A stretch of 64,000 nt of DNA from positions 496,001-560,000 of the forward strand of contig JAHLEZ010000012.1 of NCBI GenBank assembly GCA_020726505.1, written 5' to 3'. The notes below the pieces were generated by a model. That model was given only the letters and a program-made list of their open reading frames with translations, made no database searches and was not told the DNA's origin. A program made the position numbers and the translations under genes. The first letter of the stretch is position 1. The number at the start of each line of letters is the position of its first letter. Positions 24,173-35,673 of this stretch are shown here, in pieces. The DNA is from Leptodontidium sp. MPI-SDFR-AT-0119 (taxonomy: Eukaryota > Ascomycota > Leotiomycetes > Helotiales > Leptodontidiaceae).

Positions 24173-26653
24173 ATGTCTCTTCCACCACAAAAGCTGCCTC
24201 GACGTCACGCCCAGCGTAGGACTCTTTACCATGGCCGTCATAAAACCCCTCCGTTAGATTTATCTAGTGCTGAGAATCCTCAAGCAATCAAACCGCAGGC
24301 CAAGAAAAGGCAGAAGGTGCCCATTTCTGATGCCAACGACTCCAGCGCCGCCTCTGATTCTGACTCCGATTCCGACTCTGAGTCTGACTCTGGCTACAGC
24401 TCCAACCGTTACCCTCGATTCAGAAGCCGAGCATTATCGGAAGATCAGGGCCGAGTTCGTAGTCGCCGGCCCAAATCTAGCAAACCCCTGTGACGAGACA
24501 AAGGCGATGATGAAAAGAGAAGAACAGATGTGGAAACTGTAGGTCGCTATTGTCGTTTAACATTATATACTTGCTAATGGCGGCACTTTAGGCATTGCAA
24601 GAAAATAAGGAAGGGAGATCCGGTGGCTGCTCTCAAAGGTGCAACCGCGGAAGACTTCAAGACGTTCCTTGTCTGGCGGAAGGCAAGGAAGAATTCGCGT
24701 ATTAAGAGGCAAGCAACCATGTCCACGTACTGGCACGTACTCAGCATGAACTACCAACGCACAGCAAAGCGCTACATAGATGAGGGGATTATGGCAGACC
24801 TCCGCAATGTTTGTTGCTCGTCTTTTCTAGAAAATTAATAATACTGATAAATTTATAGTGGATTCCTACCCTCAATCTCGATGATTCAGAAGTCGAGAAG
24901 TCTGCCCTGTACGTAGAGGACCTGTGTGTTCTTCAAAACGGTCTCTGGGTTCGTGATCAAGAGAAATTTCCTCATGAACGACTCTGAGTGCAGGAGTCTC
25001 CGATTAACATTTTCGCTGGCTGTACGTCTACAAGACCTGCGGCTTTGGTTGGGAAGATACCCCTCTTATACGAAGATATTGAGTTTCAAGTCTTCCCACC
25101 CCTGATAAAAGGACGGCGGCCTGCTGTACGGCTCATCCTTAACCTTCAACACATCAAGCGGTCAGGTAGAAAGAAGAAGCCGTAAGTGCATATTTATTTT
25201 CCGTCTAATGCTTGCTTGAATTGTCTGATCTTATATAGGAAAAAGTTCACGTTCCGCGACGATGAAAGCATAATTTGCTGCCTAGTCATATTCATTATAA
25301 CTTTAGCTATTACAGACAACGCATTTAAGAATGAATTCACATTACTACGACAGATCTACGATCTTATTGTTCCGAAAGGAACAGATCGTATTCGTTTAAA
25401 ATGGGACGACGACTAGGCAAAACGACCTATTTTCCGTGACGTCGAGTATACGCCAACCAAAGTCTAGATATCGAAGACGAAATCATTTACATACGAGAAG
25501 CACCGGTACTACTTCATTCGTCTTAGCCGCACCTGTCGTTTCAGGAAACGGCTCTAATAGTATAACTTGCGAAGAGGATCTAGGAAACAGTTAAATAGTG
25601 AGAACGATCTTCTATATAACCCTTACTAATATAGATTTACTAAATGCGAACGATATAGAAGTACTGACCCCCGAGGAGAGAAGACACGCCATAAGAAACA
25701 GTAGGGACGTATATAAACGACATTATATACCCTCGTTTATTAACGCCGACTGTCAAGCCATTTACCTTAGAACTACCCGCCGCGAGGATCTTATTCGAGC
25801 TGTCGGCCGCCTTGAACGTCATAATAATGCCCCGGATAAGCTAAGTGACACACAAAAAAAGGAGATTTCGAACCATTTATATATCCTGAAAAAGGTGAAA
25901 GCCCGGAAGAGCTACGCGCTTAAGATAAAGGAAGACGGCTACTCTATAATTAAGGCAGCTAAGGGTACGTTCTAGTACAAGAAACACCACGAAGCTTAAC
26001 GTAAGATCAACTATAAGAAAAACAAATTAAGAAATAAGCTACTCGACAATACAATTAATAACTTCCACGAAACCGTTCACGTCGATAAAGTAAATCGCTA
26101 GATGCGGGGCATTCTTCCTAATATAGAAGTACTCACGCCGTCGACTATCGAGTATAAGCTCGAGGAGCGAGCTACGGTAGCCAAGTTACTCTTTCAACCG
26201 CTTAACGAGCTTTATGAGGATTAGGTTTTCGCTATACGAGTCCAACTCGTTCATACTCTAGCACAGCTCTGCCACCGCCAAGAAACGCCTCGCCAGTTTA
26301 AAGCGGTATAGTCAAAGCTACATTCTAAGAAAAGCTATTCGTATACTAGTACAAGTACCGACGATAACGACGGGATTTCCCAGGAGGAAGGAGGTGACAC
26401 ACTAGCAGGAGTTCAGGGGACGCAGACAGTAAACAATAGGCTACATACAGACTCCACACTATATTACTCATTTTACGAACGGGGTCCATTTTCACGCAAA
26501 GATAGTCTGGGGAGGCACGTTCGAGTTCAGCATCTTCAGAGACGGTTGGCCAATAGTAGATTCTTGTGTCCTTATAAAGGATACTCGGATGTCATAGGCA
26601 ATTCTGTACACTTTCTAAGCCATACAGCACGTAAGCATGAGATATTGCTCTGA
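24173..26653 (+). pseudogene. DUF3435 (FluG-domain) tyrosine-recombinase-like protein, RIP-damaged
   Basis: The frame starts with an acidic-serine N-terminus (SDSDSDSDSESDSGYSS near 24360). Three introns with good splice sites join it (24539-24591, 24809-24858, 25182-25238). After them it reads GATAEDFKTFLVW, STYWHVLSMNY and ADLRN-WIPTL, then YEDIEFQVFPP, LNLQHIKRSGRK and FKNEFT. These are characteristic DUF3435 motifs. Near 25535 it reads YNLRRGSRKQLN and near 25690 VYKRHYIPSF, which hold the candidate catalytic Arg and Tyr; the usual MGH before them has become RNS. The C-terminus (26470-26653) has two decayed C2H2 fingers. Stops such as HERL-stop-VQ fit CGA to TGA. DUF3435 proteins include Starship captains; whether this copy was one is inference. 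Confidence 0.82.
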
Positions 26654-27254
26654 TTGTGCATCATTCGCATTGTCTCGCAGGATTTTTGTACGCAATATAG
26701 AGGGAAGATAGATGGTTAGATTGCACTATTTCTAGATTAAGGTAATAGAATGCAAATGAAAAGAATTCCTCTTTAGTAACTCATTCATTCAAAGGTTTGC
26801 GTACCATGCCCTCTCTGAAAAGACTAAAAATCCACTAAGCACTGCCCCTAGCCACTACGAAACGCTCCTCGAGGCGCTCCTCGAAGCCTGCCCACCCCTC
26901 ATCGACAAATACTCTAATCCAGAATATAGGCGGCGCTATATATTACTCCCTAGAGAAGTCTTAGACTCTATAATATAGCGCGAGGAGTATATTGAGATCT
27001 AGACGTCCCTTTAAATATTTGATTGCGGTCTTTTCATCCTCCCTAGGAAGTAGTGAGCAGAGTACTTTAACTTTGCTAATCATGGCGGTTATTAGCATTT
27101 TACGAGCTTCTACGTCCTACCACCTTAACGTGATCACGTCCTCACGAGAAGCCCCAGATCCCAGGTCGGCGATGGCGAAGCTAGTGGCAGCTGATGAAGT
27201 GAATGAGCTGGATCACTACGTCTTTGTCGCTCGCACACGTCTTAGTAGGTCCTA
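26654..27254. other. Gap between DUF3435 and AAA+ pseudogenes
   Basis: No protein family was recognised. The N-terminal exons of the AAA+ gene probably lie in the last part, but I could not place a start codon. Confidence 0.45.
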
Positions 27255-29290
27255 GTTTCGAATGTAACCTCCGTTTCTGACAGCAATGTAGACAAAGAGA
27301 CCAAGAATCAGATCCAATATGTAGATATAAAATCTGCGGGCTTGCGTGACATTATCCGGAAGGTTATGCAAGATGTCCACGGGATCTGCCTTCATGAAGA
27401 GAAGCCTTCTGTAAGTCTAGACCCTGCCCTCCCAAGTTCTCAAATGCTAGAGCAACTACTAACTCAGTACAGGTAGAGTAGAACCTCCTTTACCATTACC
27501 TCACCGATCTAGAGGAGTGCCGCTAAAATCCAAGCGCGGCCCTCGATAGTTCTACGCTGGATTATCTAGATTTACTACTTGATTTTATCCGGGCAGCTTA
27601 CGCTTCGACAACCGAGCGCCTTGGCCCGCATCTCGAGAAGCATTAGATCACGTACGACCTCCTGTGGACGCTCTTCAAGCCGAATACTCTGGCACACACA
27701 AAATGCTTCGGCACTGGCCAGCCAAGATGTGTGAAGTACGAATTTGGGGAAGAGAAAATAGTAAATGGTGGGATAAAATACTTCCACGTCAAGGCTCGCT
27801 ATTTGGATTTTGACGGGAAGGTGTTTGGGGGAACCTCAAGTGAGCATACTATCGAGATATTCTGTGGTGCGAAACAGATCACTGCTCTGGAGATATTCCC
27901 CCTCAAATATCACCGGAATGAAAGGGAAGTTAGGGCCTAGCTCACTGAATGCGGACAGAAATTTCTGTCTTTAATGGACGTCCACCTCTGCGAGTACAAA
28001 GGCAAGGGATTCTACATCGAGAAAGACCGGGTGGTTGAAATTCCTATCGAAAGCCGAGTCGTGGTCGACGCAGCTTATTTTCGAGAGGAGAACCCGAATT
28101 ACGCCAGACCGAGTATCAAGAATTCCGATAAGGGCTCACCAACTGGCTGGCATGTGATCGATTTTGACGATTCTGAAGAGATGTCGGCCTCGGCCAAGAA
28201 CAATGGAATAGATCCGTTAGAAGTGAAGGGAGACGACCTACTCATTTGTAGCCTAACCGTTCCTGGGTTCAGCTTAGGCGACAGAAGATGGGGTGAGCAT
28301 CTGGTCCTTTTCTGCTATAGTATCGCCTTCCACTTGGCTAATATATTAAACGTAGCGGAAGTGGTTGTCGCTAATATTAAAGAGATTGACTGGAAACAGG
28401 CGCCGCTGGACGACCTTCATATTCCCCCGAGGAAGAAGAAGGCCGTGTAAGCTCTTTCCGAAGCCCACGTTAAGCGGGCCATGCCTTATTCCTTTGACGA
28501 TGTCGTAGTAGGAAAGGGGCAAGGATTTAGTGTTTTATTGCAGTTAGTATCTAGTCCGCGTTAATACTGTGATTCTACTAACACGGTATATAAGTGGACT
28601 ACCTAGTATGGGGAAGACCTTGACGGCTGAGTTGATTGCCGAACATCTTCGAAGGCCACTTATGCCAGTCTCTGCTAGTGAGCTTGGTATAACAGCAGAG
28701 AGCGTCGAAAAGTGTCTGCCTTGTATCTTTAAACGCGCTTCTCGATAGAAGGCGGTCCTCCTCTTAGATGAGGCGGATGTACTTCTCGAATAGCGCTCAT
28801 CTCACGATATTTATCGAAATGCTCTCGTCTGCGTGTTCCTGCGAACCCTGGAATACTATTAAGGAATGATGTTCCTTACTACTAACTGGGTAGAGTAGAT
28901 TGATAATGTAATCGCTAGTCGGATCTACTTTAAACTGAAGTATGACAAGTTGAACCTCGAGTAGTAGAGCAATGTCTGGCGATATTTTCTGGGCACGGTA
29001 ACTACGCCTTAGGGAGTAGCAATTTATAGCCCGGACGACTTCGATGACTGGGCACGAAAGGGGCGCAATAGTCGCGAGGTAGGTACCTCCTTCACGACTT
29101 CGAGGAGCAAATTAATTAACGGTATCGTTTCAGATTAAAAACTTAGTGTTAACGGCTTAAGTTCTAGCGATCTAAGACGGATTGCCAGGTGAATATGTCC
29201 CATCTCGAAGTGGCTATTGCCGCATCTGAGGATTTCGAATGCGATTTCAAGGGCGTGGGATCGACGGAAGCTATGAACGGTTATACTTAG
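27255..29290 (+). pseudogene. AAA+ ATPase of the large fungal family, RIP-damaged
   Basis: The frame runs through an N-terminal region (YVDIKSAGLRDII, ITYDLLW, YLDFDGKVFGG) typical of fungal proteins with an N-terminal DUF7025-like domain before AAA+. Introns at 27411-27472 and 28543-28594 have CTACTAAC branch sites, and a third starts near 29090. The Walker A box reads GLPSMGKT, where family members have GPPGxGKT. Walker B reads VLLLDEADVLLE and sensor 1 MFLTTNW. The tail (HLEVAIAASEDFECDF) reaches a stop at 29290. At least ten in-frame stops and one frameshift near 29190 show it is dead. Substrate and role of this family are not known to me. Confidence 0.85.
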
Positions 29291-29853
29291 CTGAGGGCTT
29301 TGGCTGAGGCTGTGGGATGTTGTGTGGGGAATGGGAGGGTTGGAACGATTTGTGCATATTAGTGCTTTGATTTCTTATTATTTCACCTTTCAATGTTTAT
29401 ACGCTCTGGAATAATGAAAGTATATAACTTACATCTTTTGAACGGTGAACAATTGTTTGAGGCTCTGTGACGGCAGATATTTCATGGACTGTACCAAGCG
29501 TTCGGGAAGGTTCCGCGCACGACAAGACATGCCCTTCCCCGCGGACGGGTCGCGCCACTGTAGAAAACCCTGAACACATTCTGTCGCTGTAACTAACTAT
29601 AGAGGCCAAGTCTAGACAGTGAGGTTTTTTGGGGGGTTACCATCACCACCTCGCTTGAATTTGATCTCCACACTAGGTCGTCACCTTACCACCTCGCTTA
29701 GCTTTCTTTGTTTTGAACGATGGTCACAGAACCACACCGCCCTCTCACACGGACCCAGGAATGCCACCAACCTTCATTGTCCAGCAGAGATAAAAATAGC
29801 TCTCTACTTCCCATAATCTCCGTACTAAACTACCTGGTATTGGTACAAGTAAG
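29291..29853. other. Intergenic region
   Basis: No gene was recognised. The pyrimidine-rich stretch 29860-30000 on the plus strand is the reverse of the Arg/Gly-rich tail of the next gene, not a separate feature. Confidence 0.5.
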
Positions 29854-31952
29854 TCATCTCCCCGCTCTCGATCTCTCTCTCCTCGCTCTCTCATTCTCAT
29901 TCCCGTCCCCATTTTTATCTTCACTCCCAACCCTCCGACTAACCGCAGTCACCCTCCTATTCTCAAAAGCACTAAATTGAAATCCCTTCCCTAATCCCCC
30001 TCTCCAGCTCCCTCTGTTATCGATTTCGCGCCAGCCACCAGAGCGCCCTCTTCCTACACTGCCCATTTCGACATCCCTGTCCATGCTCTCATCTTCGTCT
30101 ACATTTCTGTGGCCGTCTGGATTTGGGTCGAACTCTGGATCCCTTCGTCCCGTTCCGAAACTCTTACGGACTCTCTCGTTATCAAACTCTTCCCTTCTAT
30201 CGCTCACATCCGTCCCCTCTCCATTTTCACTAACAACGCTCATCCCCATCCCGCTTCTACTCCCCCCTTTACCGCCGCCTCTACCTCTCACATGGCTTTG
30301 GCTGCGACTCGGAACCCGCATCTCCGTCCCTGGCCTATTCTCAACATTCACAGTGACACCGCGCTGTACGCCAACACCACCAATATATCCAGATCCTTTG
30401 GCGCTGCCGAAGTAGCGCGGCATGTGGTGGTTGAGGATCGCTTTGAGGGAGGGAAGACACACGCAGATGGTGGCGACGGTGAGTTCGGCGAGGGACCAGG
30501 CGATTGATGTTATGGATTCCCCTGTTGATTTCTACTGTTAGCTTGTGATCTCTGTTTAGGGAGAGGAGGAAGAGGAAGAATAGGAGAGGTGGAGGGGGAC
30601 AAACATGTCTCATCCAGTGTGTCGCGGGTGTCGATTGTGGACTTCAAGCGAAGCATGCTTGTGAAACATGCTCTATGAAATCCATTTCATCAGCAAATCC
30701 ATGCCTAAACAGAGAAGAGATAGAAAGGAGAGGAAAGAGATAAACATACATAACCCCAACACTAAAAAGCGTAACCAAACTAACTTTCTTCCCCCTCCCA
30801 ATATTCAGTTTCGAAATACACGGAATCGGCAATATCAGTATTACCACATCTTCCAGAATCGAAAAAAACCGCTCCGGGGATCAGTAAATCCAGCAACGGG
30901 ATACAACTCCCTTCGATGCGTTTATCCCAGAGACGAGAGATGGGGCGACATTGTACGATTACGGGGATGAAGAATGCGATCCCGTGCAGAAGCATGTAGG
31001 CGATGATGAGCCAGGTGGAGATTTGCATCCAGCGGACGGGGAAGACGCGCAGGTAGAAGAGAAGGATGGAGACTTTGAGGAGGACTTGCACGATGACGTA
31101 GAATTGTCGCATTATCCAGTAGAGCTAATTTGCTGTTAGTATGGGAGTGGGTTGGGTGGTGGAAAGACGGACTTTGATTATGGTGGCGATGTTTTCGGCT
31201 TCGACGTCCCAAACGTGGAGACCGAGCCCGACTGTGGAGACTTTGTAAATTAGCATTTTGTTGGAAAGACTAGATTGGAAAAACGTACTCCATATCAAAG
31301 CAACTGCTATGACAATCATGAAGACTGTGGAACATTAGTATGAATTCTAGAGCGTGAAAGAAGTAGAGTAGCTTACCAGCTGCGACTAACATAACCCAGT
31401 CATCCCCCCAGAACCTGCGCAGGATATATAATCGAGAGTAGCATCTCAGCAGTACGAAAATTGATGCGAGTAAACTCATCGTGATTGTGAGGTTACGGAT
31501 ATAAGCGGACTTTGAATCTTTTGGGTACCGAATGCAAAGCCCTTCTTGGAGAGGCCATGCAACTGCGAACGTCTTAGCAGGATTCTATAACTAGTATAAA
31601 GTTGGGGCTCTTACCAACTTGATCCTCATAACTACAACCTGTTTGGAGACAATCTGAGATTTGTCTTCGAGACGAGATATCGGGGCAGAGAATAGAACTG
31701 ATCTCTGGTAAGGTCGTGTTCGCATACCTCAGAGTGTCAATGGTTGGGATAACGCATTTTATCTATTCCAAAATAGATGATTAGTAAATGCACTTCAAGT
31801 AATTGAAGTCATTGAAGGGGAGTGGCAATCCTTACAGCACACGAAGGGTAGTTGTTCAAATAAGTCTCGAGCGGGGTTGGGGCTGCCTGCTGTCCCAGCA
31901 CCACCAAAGCACCCCAACCCAACAACACGGACCAGAGTACGAGCAGGCTCAT
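29854..31952 (-). CDS. CFEM-containing PTH11-type receptor (one frameshift)
   Basis: Seven exons give a consistent model: 31952-31836, 31762-31615, 31562-31377, 31324-31173, 31124-30750, 30672-30605 and 30521-29854. The start at 31952 gives a signal peptide (VLWSVLLGWGALVVLG). A CFEM-like region with at least five Cys follows (PSCA, IKC, ILC, DCLQTGC). Then come seven membrane segments of the fungal rhodopsin domain, with GDDW in exon 3, LGLHVWDV in exon 4 and VQCRPISRLWD in exon 5. The tail is Gly/Arg/Ser-rich and probably cytoplasmic. The product would be about 570 aa. One extra A in a run of seven (30862-30868) breaks the frame; with six it reads on into EDVVILILPIP. PTH11-type proteins are proposed surface sensors; the ligand is unknown. 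Confidence 0.85.
30862..30868 (-). other. Homopolymer frameshift in the CFEM receptor
   Basis: A run of seven A (T on the coding strand) shifts exon 5 by one base. Every exon phase of the model agrees only if the run is six. It is either a recent mutation or a sequencing error. Confidence 0.8.
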
Positions 31953-32135
31953 GCTGCACGCAATCCAATCCCTGGACGAATCCACGTGTGGAGAACAACA
32001 AAAGCAAGGAGGAAACAGAAAAAGGAAGCTCCGAGAAGCGCGCGCAGAAATCATGGGGGCCAGGATACATAAGAGTGAGAGATGGGAGAGGGCGAAGGTT
32101 CATTCATCTGTTACTTGGTACATGCTACATGCCCA

Positions 32136-32267
32136 AAATAATGTACATTCGCTGTCTGTGCGGTTTCTAGATAGTTCCACAAACCCAGGGCTCTACAGCG
32201 AATCATCTTTTATTCCTGAACAAGTAAAGCCGTAACAAAGTGCACAGACATCGAATGTACATTATTT
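32136..32267. repeat. Inverted repeat, 26-base arms
   Basis: Arms at 32136-32161 and 32242-32267 are reverse complements at 25 of 26 positions, around an 80-base spacer. The sequence core is ATGTACATTCG. It lies upstream of the CFEM receptor gene, and may be a MITE or a hairpin. No target duplication was found. Confidence 0.75.
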
Positions 32268-32478
32268 ACCCATACTACGAAGTACAGCACCGGCCAGTGG
32301 CGCACGCTTTGACACTCAATGGTCGCTGGTGCGATGCAGGAGGTCTTGGGGGGTTGCCTGGGTCGAGGCGATGGACGGCGAACAGTATGTAGCTCAAAGT
32401 TTATGCAGGGCACTGACTGACACACAGTGAAAATGATTGGAGAATCGGGTTGGGGAATGAAGGGAAGACACGGCACAA

Positions 32479-32642
32479 GTACGAAAGGGGGTTTCCAGTG
32501 GGTCTCGTACACCCCAAGTATTCTGCCTTAACATTTGAGGAAATTTATGGAGAAAATTCTAGAATTTCAGACTGTTGATTGGAAGAATAACCTTACTGCC
32601 TTACAAGGGTGTACGAGACCCACTGAAAACCCCCTTTCGTAC
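32479..32642. repeat. Inverted repeat, 36-base arms
   Basis: Arms at 32479-32514 and 32607-32642 are reverse complements at 35 of 36 positions, with a 92-base spacer. The arms begin GTACGAAAGGGGG. The single mismatch is a transition. It could be a small foldback element or a strong transcribed hairpin. Confidence 0.8.
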
Positions 32643-32861
32643 ACTACGGTACATGTCCCTTGCAGCACTTTTCGGCCAGTGCCACTATCATTGGGCGGCG
32701 TACGGATGAGGCACCGCTTCGATCGCAGTTCGCAGAGGCCAGGGGGCGGAAAACCAAGGAAAATTTTCCACCATTGCATCGATCCTGGCTCGTTGTAGTG
32801 GTTTGCATTTCTGAGATCTGCTCTGGAATCCTTCGTTACTTCACGTGGGGCAAAGCTGTGC

Positions 32862-33150
32862 TACTATCCCCCCCCCCCCCCCCCGGCTTGAATGTTAAAT
32901 GTGAACTTTTGTGGGCTACAGACCTAGTTTTCAAGTGCTGAATGGTCAGAGACCCTGGATAAAGCCTGAAGCACGAGCCAGAAATAGGTCTGTTGTAAAC
33001 GCAAGGGTGGCTTTAGAAGGTTCGAGAGACACCTGAGCCCTGCTCGAGGCTGAAAATCCACTGAATTATTGGATAGACACCCCTAGCAGCTACCCACACG
33101 AGGTCCAGTTTTCTTTACATTTAACATTCAAACCGGGGGGGGGGATAGTA
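32862..33150. repeat. Inverted repeat containing poly-C/poly-G tracts
   Basis: The left arm (32862-32902) reads TACTATC, 17 C, GG, then TTGAATGTTAAATGT. The right arm (33117-33150) is its reverse complement with 10 G. Apart from tract length and one base the arms match. Such paired C-tracts suggest a transposon end pair or duplication; the interior (32903-33116) has no recognised gene. Confidence 0.75.
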
Positions 33151-33234
33151 TTGACGTATGCCACAGTACCCAGCGGGAAGGAGAGGGAGCTGATGCGACT
33201 TGTCTCACGCAAGGCTTGACGTTGCCAATAGCCC

Positions 33235-33799
33235 GTGCCAATGCACCTGACCCTGAAGAGGCTGCGGAGCAGAGTGCGGAGACCACAAGTACCCCAGCTT
33301 TTGAATGTGCTTCCGAGGAGCTGCATGCATAGAGATGCTCGGGCATTACCCCGGACTGGCAATGAATCGCAGCCTCGCGTAAGTAAGCGTTCGAGCAGTA
33401 TCACCTGGGGGGCGAATGATGTCGCCTCCGGTCGTAGACCTCAAACAGACGCAGAAAGAGCAGCACGCAAAGCCTATTGCACGGCGAATGGGCTCTGCCA
33501 TTGGTGCAGCTCAGACAAACATCGTTCTCTCAAGTATGATACCGCACCATGGAAGACGGGAAAAGCTTAGTCTCTGACGAAAGTCGCCGTAGGTGACGCA
33601 AGAAAAGGGACTTACAACTCTCTTCCCTAGACACTGAACAAGCTCATTTGTTATTACCTTGTACTTTAATTGAGGAGAATTCCACCCCGATTAAAACCAA
33701 ATCAATGCTTGACTCAGGCGCTACTGGAAAGGGGTTTATAGACGAATCGTTTGCGCATACCAACAAACTCACGCTCTATAACTACGAAACCGTCGCCGG
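33235..33799 (+). pseudogene. Retrotransposon gag/protease fragment
   Basis: An open stretch at 33235-33570 ends in LCHWCSSDKHRSLKY, a CCHC zinc knuckle whose last Cys is Tyr (TGT to TAT). In another frame, 33640-33790 reads LPCTLIEENSTPIKTK and MLDSGATGKGF, the start of a retropepsin with its DSG active site. A one-base shift near 33795 separates this from the open frame that follows. It is a piece of a Ty3/gypsy element with no visible LTR, unlike the element at 7204-18499 in sequence. Confidence 0.7.
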
Positions 33800-34973
33800 T
33801 TGAATGTAGTCGATGGAAGACCCTCCTCGGCTGGCGATATTACCCACGTAGTAAAACTCGACATGGAAATCAAAGGACATAAGGAAAAGATGCTCTTTTA
33901 CGTAACGAAGCTTGGAAAGTACGATATCATACTCGGAAAACCATGGCTAACAGACCACAACCCAAACGTCAATTGGAGCGCGAATGTACTCACCTTCAAC
34001 TCTGACCACTGCCGCAAACACTGCATGGAAAAGGGGCAATACCAACTGACAATTCCTGGAGCTTCCCCATTGTCAATTGCAACAACCACAACCGCACTTC
34101 CACACCCATCAATTCCCCGAAGGGTCGGCGCAGCGGCATTCCATACACTAGCCGAAAAGCACCACGTATTCAAACAGTTGGAGCAACCGCTGATTGGCAA
34201 CACAGAACAAAAACTCGTCCTTAACAGATTACGGTCCGCCGATAATGCCTCGTTCGACTCCCACGACGAAGAACATAATGCCAGATGCTACCAAGGTACT
34301 CGAGTGGAACTCCTGCAACACATAGATACCTGGGCTAGCGATCTCGGCAGTGAATACTTATTCTGGCTAAATGGTATGGCGGGCACTGGCAAGTCTACAA
34401 TCTCCCGCACAGTAGCCCAAATTTTTGCCGACAAGGGAGACCTGGGCGCGAGTTTCTTCTTCAGGAGGGGCGAAGGTGACCGTTGCCACGCAGGATTTTT
34501 CATCGGAACAATTGCGACCCAGCTCGTCCAGAAAGTACCCTCCTTGGCACCGCATATCCAGAAAGCGATCGAGGCCGACCCGGACATTTCCAGGAAAGCT
34601 TTGAAAATTCAATTTGAAACACTCGTCTTGCAACCGTTACGCAAGATGCAAACAGATACGCAGAAGCCTTCGAGGATAGTAATTGTGGTCGATGCCCTTG
34701 ACGAGTGTGACCAAGAAGAGGACATCGGGATCATAATTCGCCTGCTTCCACAAGTACGACATATAACCTCGGTACAACTCAAGTTTTTTTTGTCCAGCAG
34801 GCCAGAGCTGCATATTCGCCTTGGTTTCGAGGATATAAAGGGTAAATATGAAGTACTCGCTCTCCATCAAATTCCTGAACCTGTTGTAAAGGAAGACATC
34901 TCTGCATTCCTGGAACACGAACTAGCGACGATCCGACAAAATTATAACAAGTCATTCAGATCAATCCGACAAC

Positions 34974-34975
34974 TA
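34974..34975. repeat. TA target duplication, left, of the MITE
   Basis: TA at 34974-34975 and again at 35674-35675 flank the element. Removing the element and one TA joins IRQL directly to PADW in frame. Confidence 0.9.
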
Positions 34976-35673
34976 AGTCCCCACCCCACCATTCCGGTCA
35001 CCCCCCCCCCATTCCGGTCACCTTTTACACCAAAATCAACGATTTTCACTTAATAATATCTTTATGAAACATTAATAAAAGTACACTAAATTAAAAATGT
35101 AAGCTAATAGTATATATACGACCTCGCTTATTCACTTTAAGCTAGTTTCAATCGGGTAATTCTCGTTAATTTAAAATTTAAAAAACACCATATAAAAGTG
35201 ACTAAAAATAACTTTTAATTTTATAGTTATAAGTACTTGAAATTGATATATATAATAATAGATAGAGTCTTTATAACGGTTTTTCTATTACTAAGCAATT
35301 CTATTAGTAGTTATATTGTAATTTTAAAATAACTGTTTTACAGGGGTCTAAAAGAGTCTATTCTAATGTATATTAACAACTACTAATAGAATTATCTAAT
35401 AACTGAAAATCTTAAATTAGTAGTCTTATCGGTTATAATCGCCCTTTTTTTAAGTATTTATATTCGTTTAATCATAAATTAATTTTAGTCACTTTTGTAT
35501 GGTATTTTTTAAATTTTAAATCTAAGAGAATTGCCTGATTAGAACTAGCTTATATATTATTAATTTTATAAGTTTTTATTAACGTTTTATAAAGATATTA
35601 AGTGAAAATCGTTGATTTTGGTGTAAAGGGTGACCGGAATGGGGGGGGTGACCGGAATGGTGGGGTGGGGACT
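34976..35673. mobile_element. 698-base foldback MITE (Tc1/mariner-like, TA target)
   Basis: The ends are perfect inverted repeats starting AGTCCCCACCCCACC and containing repeated ATTCCGGTCACC units. Similarity of the two halves continues inward, with transition differences, past 35210, so most of the element is one long palindrome. The interior is AT-rich and has no transposase. TA duplication and end sequence suggest mobilisation by a Tc1/mariner-type transposase. Confidence 0.88.

Noticed and set aside
30083..30507. Plus-strand open frames of 110-132 codons
   Set aside because: They are antisense to the Arg/Gly/Ser-rich last exon of the CFEM receptor, whose splice phases and family motifs fit the minus strand.
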